Part shown: positions 28,160 to 36,716 of the stretch, in pieces
Position numbering within the stretch: the stretch's first letter is position 1
Layout of the letters: the number at the start of each line of letters is the position of its first letter
Source: Sphingomonas trueperi
GTDB lineage: Bacteria > Pseudomonadota > Alphaproteobacteria > Sphingomonadales > Sphingomonadaceae
DNA length: 64,000 nucleotides
Direction: 5' to 3'
Assembly (NCBI RefSeq): GCF_011927635.1
Contig: NZ_JAATJB010000002.1
Location: 310,001-374,000, forward strand
Program-made: the position numbers and the translations under genes
Notes under the pieces: generated by a model
Databases searched by the model: none
Seen by the model: only the letters and a program-made list of their open reading frames with translations
What the model was told of the DNA's origin: nothing

Positions 28160-28181
28160 CCCCTCGCCTGAAGGGGAGGGG
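28160..28181. terminator. Palindrome between convergent genes
   Basis: CCCCTC (28160-28165) and GAGGGG (28176-28181) form a short stem between the UbiC-like gene and the convergent SDR gene; same style as the other G/C repeats in the window. Confidence 0.4.
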
Positions 28182-28195
28182 CTATCGTGCGCTTG

Positions 28196-28948
28196 CTACA
28201 GCTTCACCGCGGCATTGCCGCCATCCGCCCATAGCGACGAACCCGTCACGAAGCTTGCCATGTCACTCGCCAGGAACAGCGCGGCTTGCGCAATTTCGTC
28301 CGGGTCAGCGATCCGCTTCATCGCGTGCAGGCCCGCGGCCCATTCGCGTTGCGTGTCGTCGCCCGCCATCTCCGTTGCGGTGCCGCCGGGGAGCAACGCG
28401 TTGGCCCGGATGCCGGCGGCCGCATAGTCGGCGGTGATGCCGCGTACCAGCCCGAGCAGCCCTGCCTTGGCCGCCGCATACGCGCTCATCCCCGGCAACC
28501 CCACGCTCGCGCCAACGAAGCTGCCGGTGAACACCAGCGCGCCGCCGCCGCTGGCCAGCATCGCCGGAATCTGCGCGCGTGCGCCGAGGAACGCGGCGGT
28601 GAGGTTGGTTGCCAGCACCGCCTGCCAGTCCGTGGGGTCTATCATGGCAAGCGGCTGCATCGGGCCAACCAGTCCGGCATTATTGAAGGCAATGTGCAGC
28701 CCGCCGAATCGTGTCTGCGCAGCGGCGACGGCAGCTTCGTGGGTCGCCGCATCGGTGACGTCGCCGGTCATCGCCACCGCGCTGCCGCCCGCCGCGACGA
28801 TGTCTTCCACCAGCGCCTCTAGCCGTTCCTTGCGACGCGCCACCAGCACCAGGGAGGCCCCCTGCGCCGCGAACAGCAGCGCCGCCGCGCGACCTATCCC
28901 TGAACTCGCCCCGGTGATGATGGCCGTCTTGTCCGCAAGCAACGTCAT
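28196..28948 (-). CDS. Short-chain dehydrogenase/reductase
   Basis: 250-residue SDR: TGASSGIG cofactor loop, FNNAG, and active-site YAAAK preceded by TGSFVGAS. Probably an NAD(P)-dependent alcohol or keto-group oxidoreductase; substrate not evident. Start ATG 28948 has a GAGGGAGAT site. It follows TonB receptor 1 on the same strand after 157 bases that include a terminator, so it is probably a separate unit. Confidence 0.85.
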   Translation of the reverse strand: MTLLADKTAIITGASSGIGRAAALLFAAQGASLVLVARRKERLEALVEDIVAAGGSAVAMTGDVTDAATHEAAVAAAQTRFGGLHIAFNNAGLVGPMQPLAMIDPTDWQAVLATNLTAAFLGARAQIPAMLASGGGALVFTGSFVGASVGLPGMSAYAAAKAGLLGLVRGITADYAAAGIRANALLPGGTATEMAGDDTQREWAAGLHAMKRIADPDEIAQAALFLASDMASFVTGSSLWADGGNAAVKL

Positions 28949-29045
28949 GTCCGATCTCCCTCGATGGAGCCGGGCGGGTAGCGGGGTCGGGACTGCGGCA
29001 CGTCCCGTTGCTTGTCGTCAAAGCGGAATGCGCCCCCCCAAACGA

Positions 29046-29083
29046 GAAACGCCCCCCTTCCTTGCGGAAGAGGGGCGCCCCCG
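29046..29083 (-). terminator. Intrinsic terminator after TonB receptor 1
   Basis: On the minus strand CGCCCCTCTTCC-GCAA-GGAAGGGGGGCG followed by TTTCTCGTTT, about 20 bases downstream of the receptor stop. Confidence 0.75.
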
Positions 29084-29105
29084 GGAACAGCCCGGTGTCG
29101 GTCGA

Positions 29106-31826
29106 TCAGAACTTGGTCGTGGCCGACAGATAGAAGGTGCGACCGGTGCGGCTGGCCATCTGGAAGGTGTCCGCGGTGGTCTGGTAGGCGTCTTCGTGGG
29201 TGTCGTTCAGGTTGATGATGCCGCCCGTGAAGTTCAGCCACTTGTTGGGCGTGAAGCCCAGCGCCAGGTCCATCTGGGTGCGCGCGCGCACCGTGTGGAT
29301 CTCGCCGCTGTTGACGAAGAAGCTGCTGGCGGCGTCCTGCTTGTACGCGCTGCGGTGGTTGACCGAGAAGCGCACGCTGAACATCTCGTTTTCCCAATAA
29401 GGCGTGATGTTGGCGGTGAACTTCGACAGGTCGCGCAGGTTGAAGCCGGTGCCCAGCGCGCTCGAATTGGTATCCACCAGCGTGACGTTGCCGGTGGCGC
29501 CGAAGCCCTTGACCGGCAGGATCGCATCGAAATTCTCGGAGGCCGAGAACTCCACGCCCTTGATGTGGATGGTGCGGCCGTCGTTCAGCACGCGGCTGAA
29601 GCTGTAATCGGCGGTTCGATCGGCCGACTGGCAATCGGTGACGATCCCGTTCAGCGCCACGCCGTTGTACGAGCTGGGGCAGTAGAACTGGGTGAAGGTG
29701 CCGTTCTTCACCGCCTTGTAGAAGCCGGCGATGCTCACCGAATTGCCGCGGCCATGGTAGAATTCCAGGCTGAGGTCGAGCTGGTTGGCGGTGAGCGGCT
29801 TCAGGCGCGATTCGCCTTCGGAGACCGAGGTGAAGCGGCGCCCCTGCGACTGGCCGGTGCTGATCGTGTCCGCCATCTGCGTCTGGCTGTTGAGCAGCGG
29901 GCGCACCAGCACCTTGGCCGCGGCGAAGCGGGCGACCAGTTTCGGCGTGAGGTCCAGGGCGAAGCTCGCGCTGGGCAGCACGTTGCCATAATTCTGGATG
30001 ACATGCTGCTGCCCGAGCAGCGCGGACCCGCTGCCGGTGCCGTCGGTCACGCTGGCGGTAACGTTCTGGCGGGTGTGCTCGTAGCGCACGCCCAGATTGC
30101 CGCGCAGCGCCATGCCGCCGATCTGCGTGTCCACATTGGCCATGGCATAGACGGCCGGCACGTAGCGATCGACGCGATAGGTGCTGGGCCAATCGGGCAC
30201 GTCGGGCACGGTGATGCCCTTGGACGCCAGGATGCGCTGCCATTCGTCCGCGTTGACCGAAAGGAAGGCGTGCGGGATCGACATCGCGCCGCCCAGGAAG
30301 TTGTCGACCAGCTGGCCGGTGGTGCCGAGATTGGGGATCCAGGCATATTCGGGATATTTCACCGGATCGGCCACATCGGCATCGCGATCGTGGCGATACG
30401 CGTTGGTCGCGAAGCTTTCGTGGTGATACTTGGCGCCGACGGCCAGCGACTGGATGCCGTGCCAGTCGAGATCCCTGGTGACGTCGAGCTGGGCGGCCTT
30501 GTCCTTCGCGCTTTGGATATGCGTCGCGCCATCGACGAACGCGAACCAGGTGCGGTTGGCGCTGTTCCACATCGAACCGTCGGTGAGGCTCGCGGTCGAC
30601 CATTTGACGTTGCTCGGGTCCGAAACGTCGAGCGTGCCGCCATTGGCGAAGCGGATCTCGTCGATGGTCGCCCATTCGTACAGCGCCGCGTCTCCCTTGG
30701 TATAGTGGGCGACGGCGTGCACCTTCCAGCGTTCGCCCGGCTGCCAGTTGATCGTGCCGGTATAGGCCTGGGTCTTCAGGTTGCGCAGTTCGGGCTGGGT
30801 GTTGTTGTCGACGTTGAAGCTGCTGATCGAGATGTTGGTCGCCATCCCGTTCTTGACGCTGTTCACCGTCACCGCGCCCGGCTGCCAGCGGCCGAACACC
30901 ATCTGGCGTGTGGTGTAGCGGGTGTGGTCGCGCGAATATTCGCCCTGGAGCAGCGCTTCGAAATTGTCGCTGGGTTTCCACTGCAGCGCGCCGCTGGCCA
31001 TCAGCTGCTCGGTATCGCGATCGATGCGGCGATAGCGGATGTTGCCCGGAACGACGGCGTCCGCTACGACCTGGCCCGGCTGGTACCAGTTCTTGATGAA
31101 GACATAGTCGCCGCGATCCTTCAGCTTCTGGTAGCTGACGTTCGCCATCACGCCCAGCGTGCCGCCGGCGAAGCTGTCGATGTACGCGCCGCTGACCTTG
31201 GGCGTCCATTCCTTGCCGCGATATTCGGAATTATAGCCCTTCACGCCGACGATGAAGCGCGGGCCCTTATAGGCGAGCGGCTTCACGGTATCGATGTTGA
31301 CGGTGCCCGACAGGCCGCCGGTGTCCATGTCCGCGGTGGGCGACTTGACCACCTGGATCGCGCTGGCGAGATCGGTCTGGATGATATCGTAGCGGAAGCC
31401 GTCCTTGAAGTCGGCGCTGGCGAAGGTCTGGCCGTTGATCGTGGTGCGGGCATATTGCGCGCCGAGACCGCGGATGCTGATCGTCGAGCCGCGGCCGTTG
31501 ATGTTCGACATCTGGACGCCGGCGATGCGCTGGATCGCCTCGGTGATATTCTGCGCCGGGAACTTGCCGATATCCTCGGCCGAGATGCCGTCGGTGATGC
31601 GGATGTCCTTGCGCTTCGCGTCGAGCGCCGAGGCGAGGCTCGAGCGGAAGCCGGTGACGACGATGTCGCCGCCGGTATCGTCCTGAGCCTGCGCAGCGGG
31701 GGCGGCGTCGGTCTGCGCGAAGGCAGGGTCGCCTAGCGCCAACGCTGCGATGCAACCTGCGGAAAGCAATACCAACTTGGTACCGGAAACGGCGCGACGC
31801 GCCTTGGTCGTCGAAGGACTCAACAT
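29106..31826 (-). CDS. TonB-dependent receptor 1 (Xanthomonas/Caulobacter type)
   Basis: 906-residue outer-membrane active transporter. Signal peptide (ending DPAFAQ), TonB-box-like IVVTGFR, plug domain with SALDAKRKDIRITDGISAED and NINGRGSTISIRGLG, then a 22-strand barrel ending in an aromatic Phe (SATTKF). The plug motif is typical of the large carbohydrate-related receptors found in Caulobacter and sphingomonads. Start 31826 chosen over 31841 because AGGGG lies seven bases upstream. Upstream lies a TTGACA promoter with GntR-like sites. Substrate unknown; plant oligosaccharide or similar is an inference. Confidence 0.9.
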   Translation of the reverse strand: MLSPSTTKARRAVSGTKLVLLSAGCIAALALGDPAFAQTDAAPAAQAQDDTGGDIVVTGFRSSLASALDAKRKDIRITDGISAEDIGKFPAQNITEAIQRIAGVQMSNINGRGSTISIRGLGAQYARTTINGQTFASADFKDGFRYDIIQTDLASAIQVVKSPTADMDTGGLSGTVNIDTVKPLAYKGPRFIVGVKGYNSEYRGKEWTPKVSGAYIDSFAGGTLGVMANVSYQKLKDRGDYVFIKNWYQPGQVVADAVVPGNIRYRRIDRDTEQLMASGALQWKPSDNFEALLQGEYSRDHTRYTTRQMVFGRWQPGAVTVNSVKNGMATNISISSFNVDNNTQPELRNLKTQAYTGTINWQPGERWKVHAVAHYTKGDAALYEWATIDEIRFANGGTLDVSDPSNVKWSTASLTDGSMWNSANRTWFAFVDGATHIQSAKDKAAQLDVTRDLDWHGIQSLAVGAKYHHESFATNAYRHDRDADVADPVKYPEYAWIPNLGTTGQLVDNFLGGAMSIPHAFLSVNADEWQRILASKGITVPDVPDWPSTYRVDRYVPAVYAMANVDTQIGGMALRGNLGVRYEHTRQNVTASVTDGTGSGSALLGQQHVIQNYGNVLPSASFALDLTPKLVARFAAAKVLVRPLLNSQTQMADTISTGQSQGRRFTSVSEGESRLKPLTANQLDLSLEFYHGRGNSVSIAGFYKAVKNGTFTQFYCPSSYNGVALNGIVTDCQSADRTADYSFSRVLNDGRTIHIKGVEFSASENFDAILPVKGFGATGNVTLVDTNSSALGTGFNLRDLSKFTANITPYWENEMFSVRFSVNHRSAYKQDAASSFFVNSGEIHTVRARTQMDLALGFTPNKWLNFTGGIINLNDTHEDAYQTTADTFQMASRTGRTFYLSATTKF

Positions 31827-31900
31827 CAAACCACCCCTCATCAAAAATTGGCAAACCCTGCTGCGGTGCTCTGTTTTTTCTGTCCCGAGCTTGCTGCTCG

Positions 31901-31939
31901 TGGTCCGACAAATGTCCTAGAGGCCTGACCAGTTGTCAA
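31901..31939 (-). promoter_or_regulatory. Promoter with two GntR-like half-palindromes
   Basis: Minus strand: -35 TTGACA (31939-31934), 17-base spacer, -10 GACATT (31916-31911). The spacer contains TGGTCAGGCCT (31931-31921) and the region after -10 contains TTGTCGGACCA (31911-31901); both are near matches to TGGTCNGACCA, a form bound by FadR/FCD-type GntR regulators. Positions suit repression by blocking RNA polymerase. Confidence 0.5.
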
Positions 31940-32140
31940 GCCAGTCGGCTACGACCGCATGACCTATTTGAGACGTTCCGATGAAAGGTAGGGGATCGGT
32001 TATGGCACGCCAGGTAATTTTATCAGTGCCTTCGCCTTTTCATTCTTGCAAAAATAGAGCGCTAAAGGGCGGTAAAGCGGGCATTATCGCGAGAATCCGC
32101 TTAGAGTGCGGCCGAGCGCTCTCGCCGGAACGGCGCGCAC

Positions 32141-32170
32141 AACAAAACGCCCGAGCGTTGCGCCCGGGCG
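32141..32170 (-). terminator. Intrinsic terminator after the Tad-linked coiled-coil gene
   Basis: Minus strand: CGCCCG (32170-32165) and CGGGCG (32153-32148) pair around an 11-base loop, followed by TTTTGTT; lies 28 bases after the stop of the leftward gene. Confidence 0.75.
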
Positions 32171-32197
32171 ACAGTCAACCTCTATTGTAAGACATTT

Positions 32198-32746
32198 TCA
32201 GGCGTGGTGGCCGAACCTGCGCGCGTGCTCGTCGGTCTCGCCGGCGCGGAGCAGTGCTGCCTGCTCGCGCCAGCGCTCGTCGACGATCGTGCCGTGGGGC
32301 AGGCCGAGTCGTTCCTCCAGCGGCAGCTCGTCGCCGCGGGGCAGTTCCTCGATGTCGCGGAAATGCTGGATGCCGAGCTGGTTGAGCTGGCGCTCGCGAT
32401 GCTCGTCGATGCCGCGGATACGGGCAAGCACGTCGGTTCCGCCGTAGAACCAGCTGCGAACGGCCGAATCGCGCTTGGTCGGCGCCGGGTCCGCGACGGG
32501 CGTGGCCGGTCGGCGATCGGCGATGGTGCGCTCCAGCCGGGAATTGGCCGCCTCCAGATCGCGGATGCGGGTGTTGGCGGTAGCGAGTTCCTCGCGCAGC
32601 GCCTGGTGCGCGTCGCGCTCCGCCTCGTAGCGCTCGCGCCAGCGGCGCCCGGCGTTGCTGCTCGCCAGGCCGAGCAGCCAGCCGGCGACCAGCGCGAGCG
32701 CGAGGCCGATGAACTGCAAGGGGGTGGTGTAGGGCAAGTCGGTCAT
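32198..32746 (-). CDS. Membrane-anchored coiled-coil protein with HhH-like domain
   Basis: 182-residue protein: one N-terminal membrane helix (residues about 10-27), an Arg/Glu-rich coiled coil (about 30-80), a Pro-rich linker, and a C-terminal helix-hairpin-helix-like segment (ARIRGIDEHRERQLNQLGIQ). HhH-like motifs of this kind occur in many short alphaproteobacterial proteins of unknown role. ATG 32746 has a GGAG site. It lies 59 bases downstream of tadC on the same strand, so it may be an operon member, but the pilus link is unproven. Confidence 0.7.
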   Translation of the reverse strand: MTDLPYTTPLQFIGLALALVAGWLLGLASSNAGRRWRERYEAERDAHQALREELATANTRIRDLEAANSRLERTIADRRPATPVADPAPTKRDSAVRSWFYGGTDVLARIRGIDEHRERQLNQLGIQHFRDIEELPRGDELPLEERLGLPHGTIVDERWREQAALLRAGETDEHARRFGHHA

Positions 32747-32805
32747 CAGTCGGGCTCCCGGCAACCCGCCAACAACCTGTCACCGCGCCTTCGGTTCCGT
32801 AAACG

Positions 32806-33798
32806 TCAATGCATCAGCGAATCATTGATCGAGCAGGCGGCGGGGCCGAGGATCACGATGAAGAGGACCGGCAGGATGAACAGAATCAGTGGAACGGTCA
32901 TGATCGCAGGCAAACGCGCGGCCTTTTCTTCCGCCCGCATCATTCTTTCATTACGAAATTCTGCAGAAAGGACGCGCAATGCCGAGGCGAGCGGGGTGCC
33001 GTATTTCTCGGTTTGGATCATGGTTGTAACGACACCGCGAATTGCATCCAGATTGATGCGCATCGCCATGTTCTCGAACGCGGCGCGGCGATCGGTGAGG
33101 AAGCCGAGTTCGATCGCGGTGAGCGAGAATTCCTCACCCAGTTCGGGATAGGCGCGGCCGAGTTCCTTGGCGACGCGGCCGAAGGCGGCATCGACGGTCA
33201 GGCCCGCCTCCGCGCAGATCACCAGCAGGTCGAGCGCGTCGGGCAGGCCCTTGCGGATCGCGTCGGTGCGCTTCTGGATGCGGTTCTTGAGGTAGAGGTC
33301 GGGCGCCTTGTAGCTGAGGATGAAGCTGCCCGCGACCAGCCCATAGGCCTTGAGCGGGCTCCAGTCGGCGAACATGTCGGTGCCGTAGACGAAGTAGAGC
33401 ATCGGCCCGCCGAACAGGATCGGCAGCACCAGCCGGCCGAGGATCACGCCCACCGCCCATTCCCGCCTGCGGATGCCGGCCTGGAGCAGCTTCACCTGCG
33501 CTGCCTTCACCTGCTCGTCCTGCAGCACCTTGAGCGAGCTGAGGAAGCTGCGGATGCGGTCGGTGGTGTCGCTGCGCTGGACCAGCTTGGCGCGGCGCTT
33601 GGACGGGGTGGCGACGATCCCGGCCTTGAGCTGCTCGCGGCGTTCGTTGAGCATCTTCACCCGACGCGCCATCGGGTTGCGCACCGTGGTGGCGGCATAG
33701 ATGGCGACGAGCACCGCAAACGCCGCGACCGCCGACAGGATCGTCGCGACCCAGAGGACGTCGATGCCGAGCAAGGTGGGGCCTTGGGTGGGTGCCAT
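32806..33798 (-). CDS. tadC: Tad pilus inner-membrane protein TadC
   Basis: 330-residue type II secretion F-domain protein. Membrane helices near the N-terminus, at about 120-165 and at the C-terminus flank the cytoplasmic GspF domain (PDALDLLVICAEAGLTVDAA). With TadB it forms the platform that pushes pilin subunits into the Flp pilus. Last core gene of the leftward Tad operon; five bases after tadB. Confidence 0.9.
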   Translation of the reverse strand: MAPTQGPTLLGIDVLWVATILSAVAAFAVLVAIYAATTVRNPMARRVKMLNERREQLKAGIVATPSKRRAKLVQRSDTTDRIRSFLSSLKVLQDEQVKAAQVKLLQAGIRRREWAVGVILGRLVLPILFGGPMLYFVYGTDMFADWSPLKAYGLVAGSFILSYKAPDLYLKNRIQKRTDAIRKGLPDALDLLVICAEAGLTVDAAFGRVAKELGRAYPELGEEFSLTAIELGFLTDRRAAFENMAMRINLDAIRGVVTTMIQTEKYGTPLASALRVLSAEFRNERMMRAEEKAARLPAIMTVPLILFILPVLFIVILGPAACSINDSLMH

Positions 33799-33803
33799 CG
33801 CCG

Positions 33804-34784
33804 TCAGATCTCGAAATTGACCATCTTGGCCATGATGAAGGCGCCCAGCGCCATCCAGATCAGCCCGCCGCCGCCGGTGACGATCAGCCGCTGATCGGTG
33901 AAGAAGTGCATCATGTATTCGTTGTTGATCGACCAGATCAGCCCGAACACGATGAAGGGCAGCGCGCCGACGATGATCGCAGAGGCCTTGGCTTCCGACG
34001 ACATCGCCTTGATCTTCAGCTTCATCTGCGCGCGCTTGCGCAGCACGTCGGACAGGTTGTTCAGCGTCTCGGCCAGGTTGCCGCCGGTCTCGCGCTGGAT
34101 CTGGATGGTGATGGTGAAGAACTGGAACTCGGGGGTGCCGAGCCGGTCGGCGGTTTCCTGGAGTGCCGCGTCGAGTGTGCGGCCGATCTTCATCTTGTCG
34201 CTGATCGCGCGGAATTCCTCGCCCACCGGCCCCGGCATCTCGAAGCCGACCACGCCGATCGTCTCGGTGATCGGCAGGCCCGAGCGCAGGCCGCGCACCA
34301 GCAGGTCAATCGCGTCGGGGAAAGTGGCGGTGAACTTGGCGACACGCCGCTTGATCAGGAAGCCGACGACGAAATGCGGCAGCCCCAGCCCGAGGAACAA
34401 CCCGAACACGATCGAGAGCAGCAGCGGCGCGCCTTCGAACAGCAGCAGCACCGCCACCGCCAGCGCGAGGCCCAGCGTGGCGAGGCCATATTGCCCCAGC
34501 GTCCAGCTCTTGCCGGTCATCGCCAGCCGCTTTTCGAGCTGTTCCTGGTTGGGCAGCAGCCGCGCGAAGGTGAGGTCGAAGCCGCTCGCCTGCGTCGTCG
34601 AGATGCGGCGCAGCTGCGCTTCCATCGCATTGGCGCCGTTGGCGCTCACCATGTGCCGGTCGCGCAGCGAGGTCAGCCGCCGTGCGCTCGCGCGCTGCGC
34701 CGAGGGGCCGGACAGCGCCAGCACCAGCAGCACGAGCACCGCGGCGACCCCCAGGCCCAGCATCAGGAGCGGCAGCAGCGGCAT
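33804..34784 (-). CDS. tadB: Tad pilus inner-membrane protein TadB
   Basis: 326-residue F-domain protein with an N-terminal helix, a pair of helices near 90-130, the domain signature PDAIDLLVRGLRSGLPI and two C-terminal helices. Partner of TadC. It begins only four bases after the stop of cpaE, the place where most Tad operons carry the cpaF/tadA ATPase gene. Confidence 0.9.
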   Translation of the reverse strand: MPLLPLLMLGLGVAAVLVLLVLALSGPSAQRASARRLTSLRDRHMVSANGANAMEAQLRRISTTQASGFDLTFARLLPNQEQLEKRLAMTGKSWTLGQYGLATLGLALAVAVLLLFEGAPLLLSIVFGLFLGLGLPHFVVGFLIKRRVAKFTATFPDAIDLLVRGLRSGLPITETIGVVGFEMPGPVGEEFRAISDKMKIGRTLDAALQETADRLGTPEFQFFTITIQIQRETGGNLAETLNNLSDVLRKRAQMKLKIKAMSSEAKASAIIVGALPFIVFGLIWSINNEYMMHFFTDQRLIVTGGGGLIWMALGAFIMAKMVNFEI

Positions 34785-34788
34785 CGGC

Positions 34789-36063
34789 CTACTTCTTCTT
34801 GCTCGCCATCAGCGCCTTGAGGTCGCCCAGCTTGCTGAGCAGCGAGCCGCCCTTGGCCGCCTGCTTGCGCTCGCCTTCGGCGCCGGCATCGGTGATCTCA
34901 AGGATGCGGCCGGCAAGCTCGCCGATCGGGGCCATGGCGCGATTGGTGCGGCCCACTTCCGCCATCGGCTTGCCCAGCTTCGCGGCCTGGGCGGCGAGCT
35001 TGGGTTCGAACGGCACGACGAAATCGATCGGGCGCTCGATCGACCCTTCGAATTCCTTGCGGCTGATCTCGAGCAGCGCGGGCTGCGGCATCTTGTTGGC
35101 GACGAGGAAGATCTGCGTCTGCGGCGCGTTGGACTTGAACCAGCTGAGGATGCGGATCGTGTCGCGCGCGGCGGCCAGCGTTAGCTCCGTCACCAGCACC
35201 GCTACCTGCATGTCGGCGATCAGATGCGGGTGCTGCACCAGCATCTGGCGCGGCAGATCGGTGATCGTGCACTCGAAGGCGCCGCGAATCTCTTCCTGCA
35301 GCTGGTAGAAGGCGGCGCCGTCGCCGGTCATCGGCGCGTTGATCGGCGCTTCGGCCGAGAGTACCGCGAGCCGTTCGGAGGCGCGGACCATCGCGCGCTC
35401 GATGAACAGCCCGTCGATGCGGCTGGGATTCTCGATCGCGTCGGTCAGACCGCGGCCGGGCTCGAGGTCGAGCGCCAGCGCACCGGTGCCGAAATGCACG
35501 TCGAGGTCCAGCAGCGCGGTGGTGCGGCCCTGGCGCTCGCCCATCAGCCAGGCGAGCGACGTCGCGATGCTGGTCGCGCCGCAGCCGCCGCGGGTGCCGA
35601 TCACCGCCGCCGCGCAGTGCGGCCGGCCGGCGCTCGCGTCGCTCTGCTTGGGTGCCGCCAGCGCGGTCTGCGCTTGCAGAAACGCGTCGCGCAGCATGTC
35701 CGGGTTGATCGGCTTGAGCAGGTAATCCTGGATGCCGCTGGCGATCAGGTCGCGGTAGAGCCGCACGTCGTTCACCGCGCCGGCGGTGAGCACGATCGTT
35801 CCGGGCTCGCACACTTCGGCGAGCGCGTTGATATCGTTGAGCGGATCGCCCGATTCGGACAGGTCGACGAACAGCACGAGCGGGCTGGCGGAGACGGCCA
35901 GCGTCTGCACCGCGTTGCGCAGCCCGCCCTTGTTGACCTTCTCCGGCGACCAGCCGAGTTCGACCGCAATCGGGCGCATCAGCTCGGCCGTTGCCTCGTC
36001 GCAGACGAAGGCGGTGAACGGATCGCGGCTAGCTGCGCGGCCGGGGTTGAAGGGCGCGTTCAC
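34789..36063 (-). CDS. cpaE: Tad pilus localisation ATPase CpaE/TadZ
   Basis: 424-residue protein: receiver-like N-terminal domain (residues about 15-135; LVLFVDLSESGD, YLLKPI) and a ParA/MinD-like ATPase domain. Its Walker A reads GTRGGCGATS, without the usual Lys before the final Thr, a variation common in TadZ proteins. It positions the pilus machine at the pole. Start GTG 36063 overlaps the cpaD stop (GTGA). A C-terminal Lys-rich tail (ASKKK) is present. Confidence 0.9.
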   Translation of the reverse strand: MNAPFNPGRAASRDPFTAFVCDEATAELMRPIAVELGWSPEKVNKGGLRNAVQTLAVSASPLVLFVDLSESGDPLNDINALAEVCEPGTIVLTAGAVNDVRLYRDLIASGIQDYLLKPINPDMLRDAFLQAQTALAAPKQSDASAGRPHCAAAVIGTRGGCGATSIATSLAWLMGERQGRTTALLDLDVHFGTGALALDLEPGRGLTDAIENPSRIDGLFIERAMVRASERLAVLSAEAPINAPMTGDGAAFYQLQEEIRGAFECTITDLPRQMLVQHPHLIADMQVAVLVTELTLAAARDTIRILSWFKSNAPQTQIFLVANKMPQPALLEISRKEFEGSIERPIDFVVPFEPKLAAQAAKLGKPMAEVGRTNRAMAPIGELAGRILEITDAGAEGERKQAAKGGSLLSKLGDLKALMASKKK

Positions 36064-36716
36064 TTCGGCCCTCCGCTCGATTCGCCCTTCACCGTGCCGC
36101 CGCCGCCGCCGCTGGGCGCGGCCGCGCGATAGGCGCCGATCGCCTTGCTGACCGTCAGCGGGTCGGCAATGGGGGCGCCGGGGGCGCCGCGGACGAGGTC
36201 GGCCGGATCGGCGACCATCGCCGCGAGGTTCGACGCAGTTGCGCAGCCGAAGTTGGAGCTGGTGCTGGCATCGGCGGTCGCGCCGCTGAAATGACGATAG
36301 TCGGGGCAGCCCGGCACCGCGGCGCTGGTGCGGGTGAGCACCACGCGGACGGTGCCCGGCGCGTCCGGCCGGCCGGTGGCGGGGGCGTGGTCGGCGAGCA
36401 GCAGGCCGTAGCCTCCGGCGGCGGCGGCGATGTCGCTGCGGCCGGTGCTGCCGTCGGCGCCGTCGTCGATCGCGATGCGGTCGCCGTAGCGCAGGTTCAT
36501 CGCGCCCATCCATTCGGCGAGGCGGCGCTCTTCGCCCGGGGCGAGGCGGCTGCCGTCTGCCTGGAGGTCGAGCGTCAGGTCCTGGCGGCTGACGATCGGC
36601 TGGTGGATCGAATCGAGGTCGCCATTATAGCCCGCGCAACCGGCGAGCAGCAGCGCGGGGGCGAGCAGGGCGAGAGCGGGACGCGGCAACAAGGCGGTTC
36701 TCCTCGACGGGCGCAT
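36060..36716 (-). CDS. cpaD: Tad pilus lipoprotein CpaD
   Basis: 218-residue outer-membrane lipoprotein; lipobox LLAGC near residue 27. CpaD-type features: paired Cys in the C-terminal half (VPGCPDYRHF, NFGCATASNLAAMVADP), the latter the most conserved segment of the family. Assists secretin assembly. Start ATG 36716 forms TGATG with the cpaC stop; GTG 36719 is an alternative. Ends in a Gly-rich, Ser/Pro tail. Confidence 0.9.
   Translation of the reverse strand: MRPSRRTALLPRPALALLAPALLLAGCAGYNGDLDSIHQPIVSRQDLTLDLQADGSRLAPGEERRLAEWMGAMNLRYGDRIAIDDGADGSTGRSDIAAAAGGYGLLLADHAPATGRPDAPGTVRVVLTRTSAAVPGCPDYRHFSGATADASTSSNFGCATASNLAAMVADPADLVRGAPGAPIADPLTVSKAIGAYRAAAPSGGGGGTVKGESSGGPK

Larger units (their letters stand above)
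31827..32197. other. 371-base intergenic region upstream of TonB receptor 1
   Basis: Contains the receptor promoter and candidate operators (31901-31939) and, at its far end, the terminator of the Tad-linked gene (32141-32170). The middle part (31980-32100) is comparatively A/T-rich and holds nothing I recognise. Confidence 0.6.

Noticed and set aside
28434..31736. 1100-codon rightward open frame opposite TonB receptor 1
   Set aside because: Antisense shadow: repeats of Gly/Arg/Val/Asp without motif, fully covered by the receptor gene.
31981..32190. 69-codon rightward frame upstream of TonB receptor 1
   Set aside because: Runs through the terminator of the Tad-linked gene, no ribosome site, no family.
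34789..36513. Longer form of CpaE extending into cpaD
   Set aside because: The extension is Arg-rich shadow of cpaD; GTG at 36063 with GTGA overlap fits the family length.
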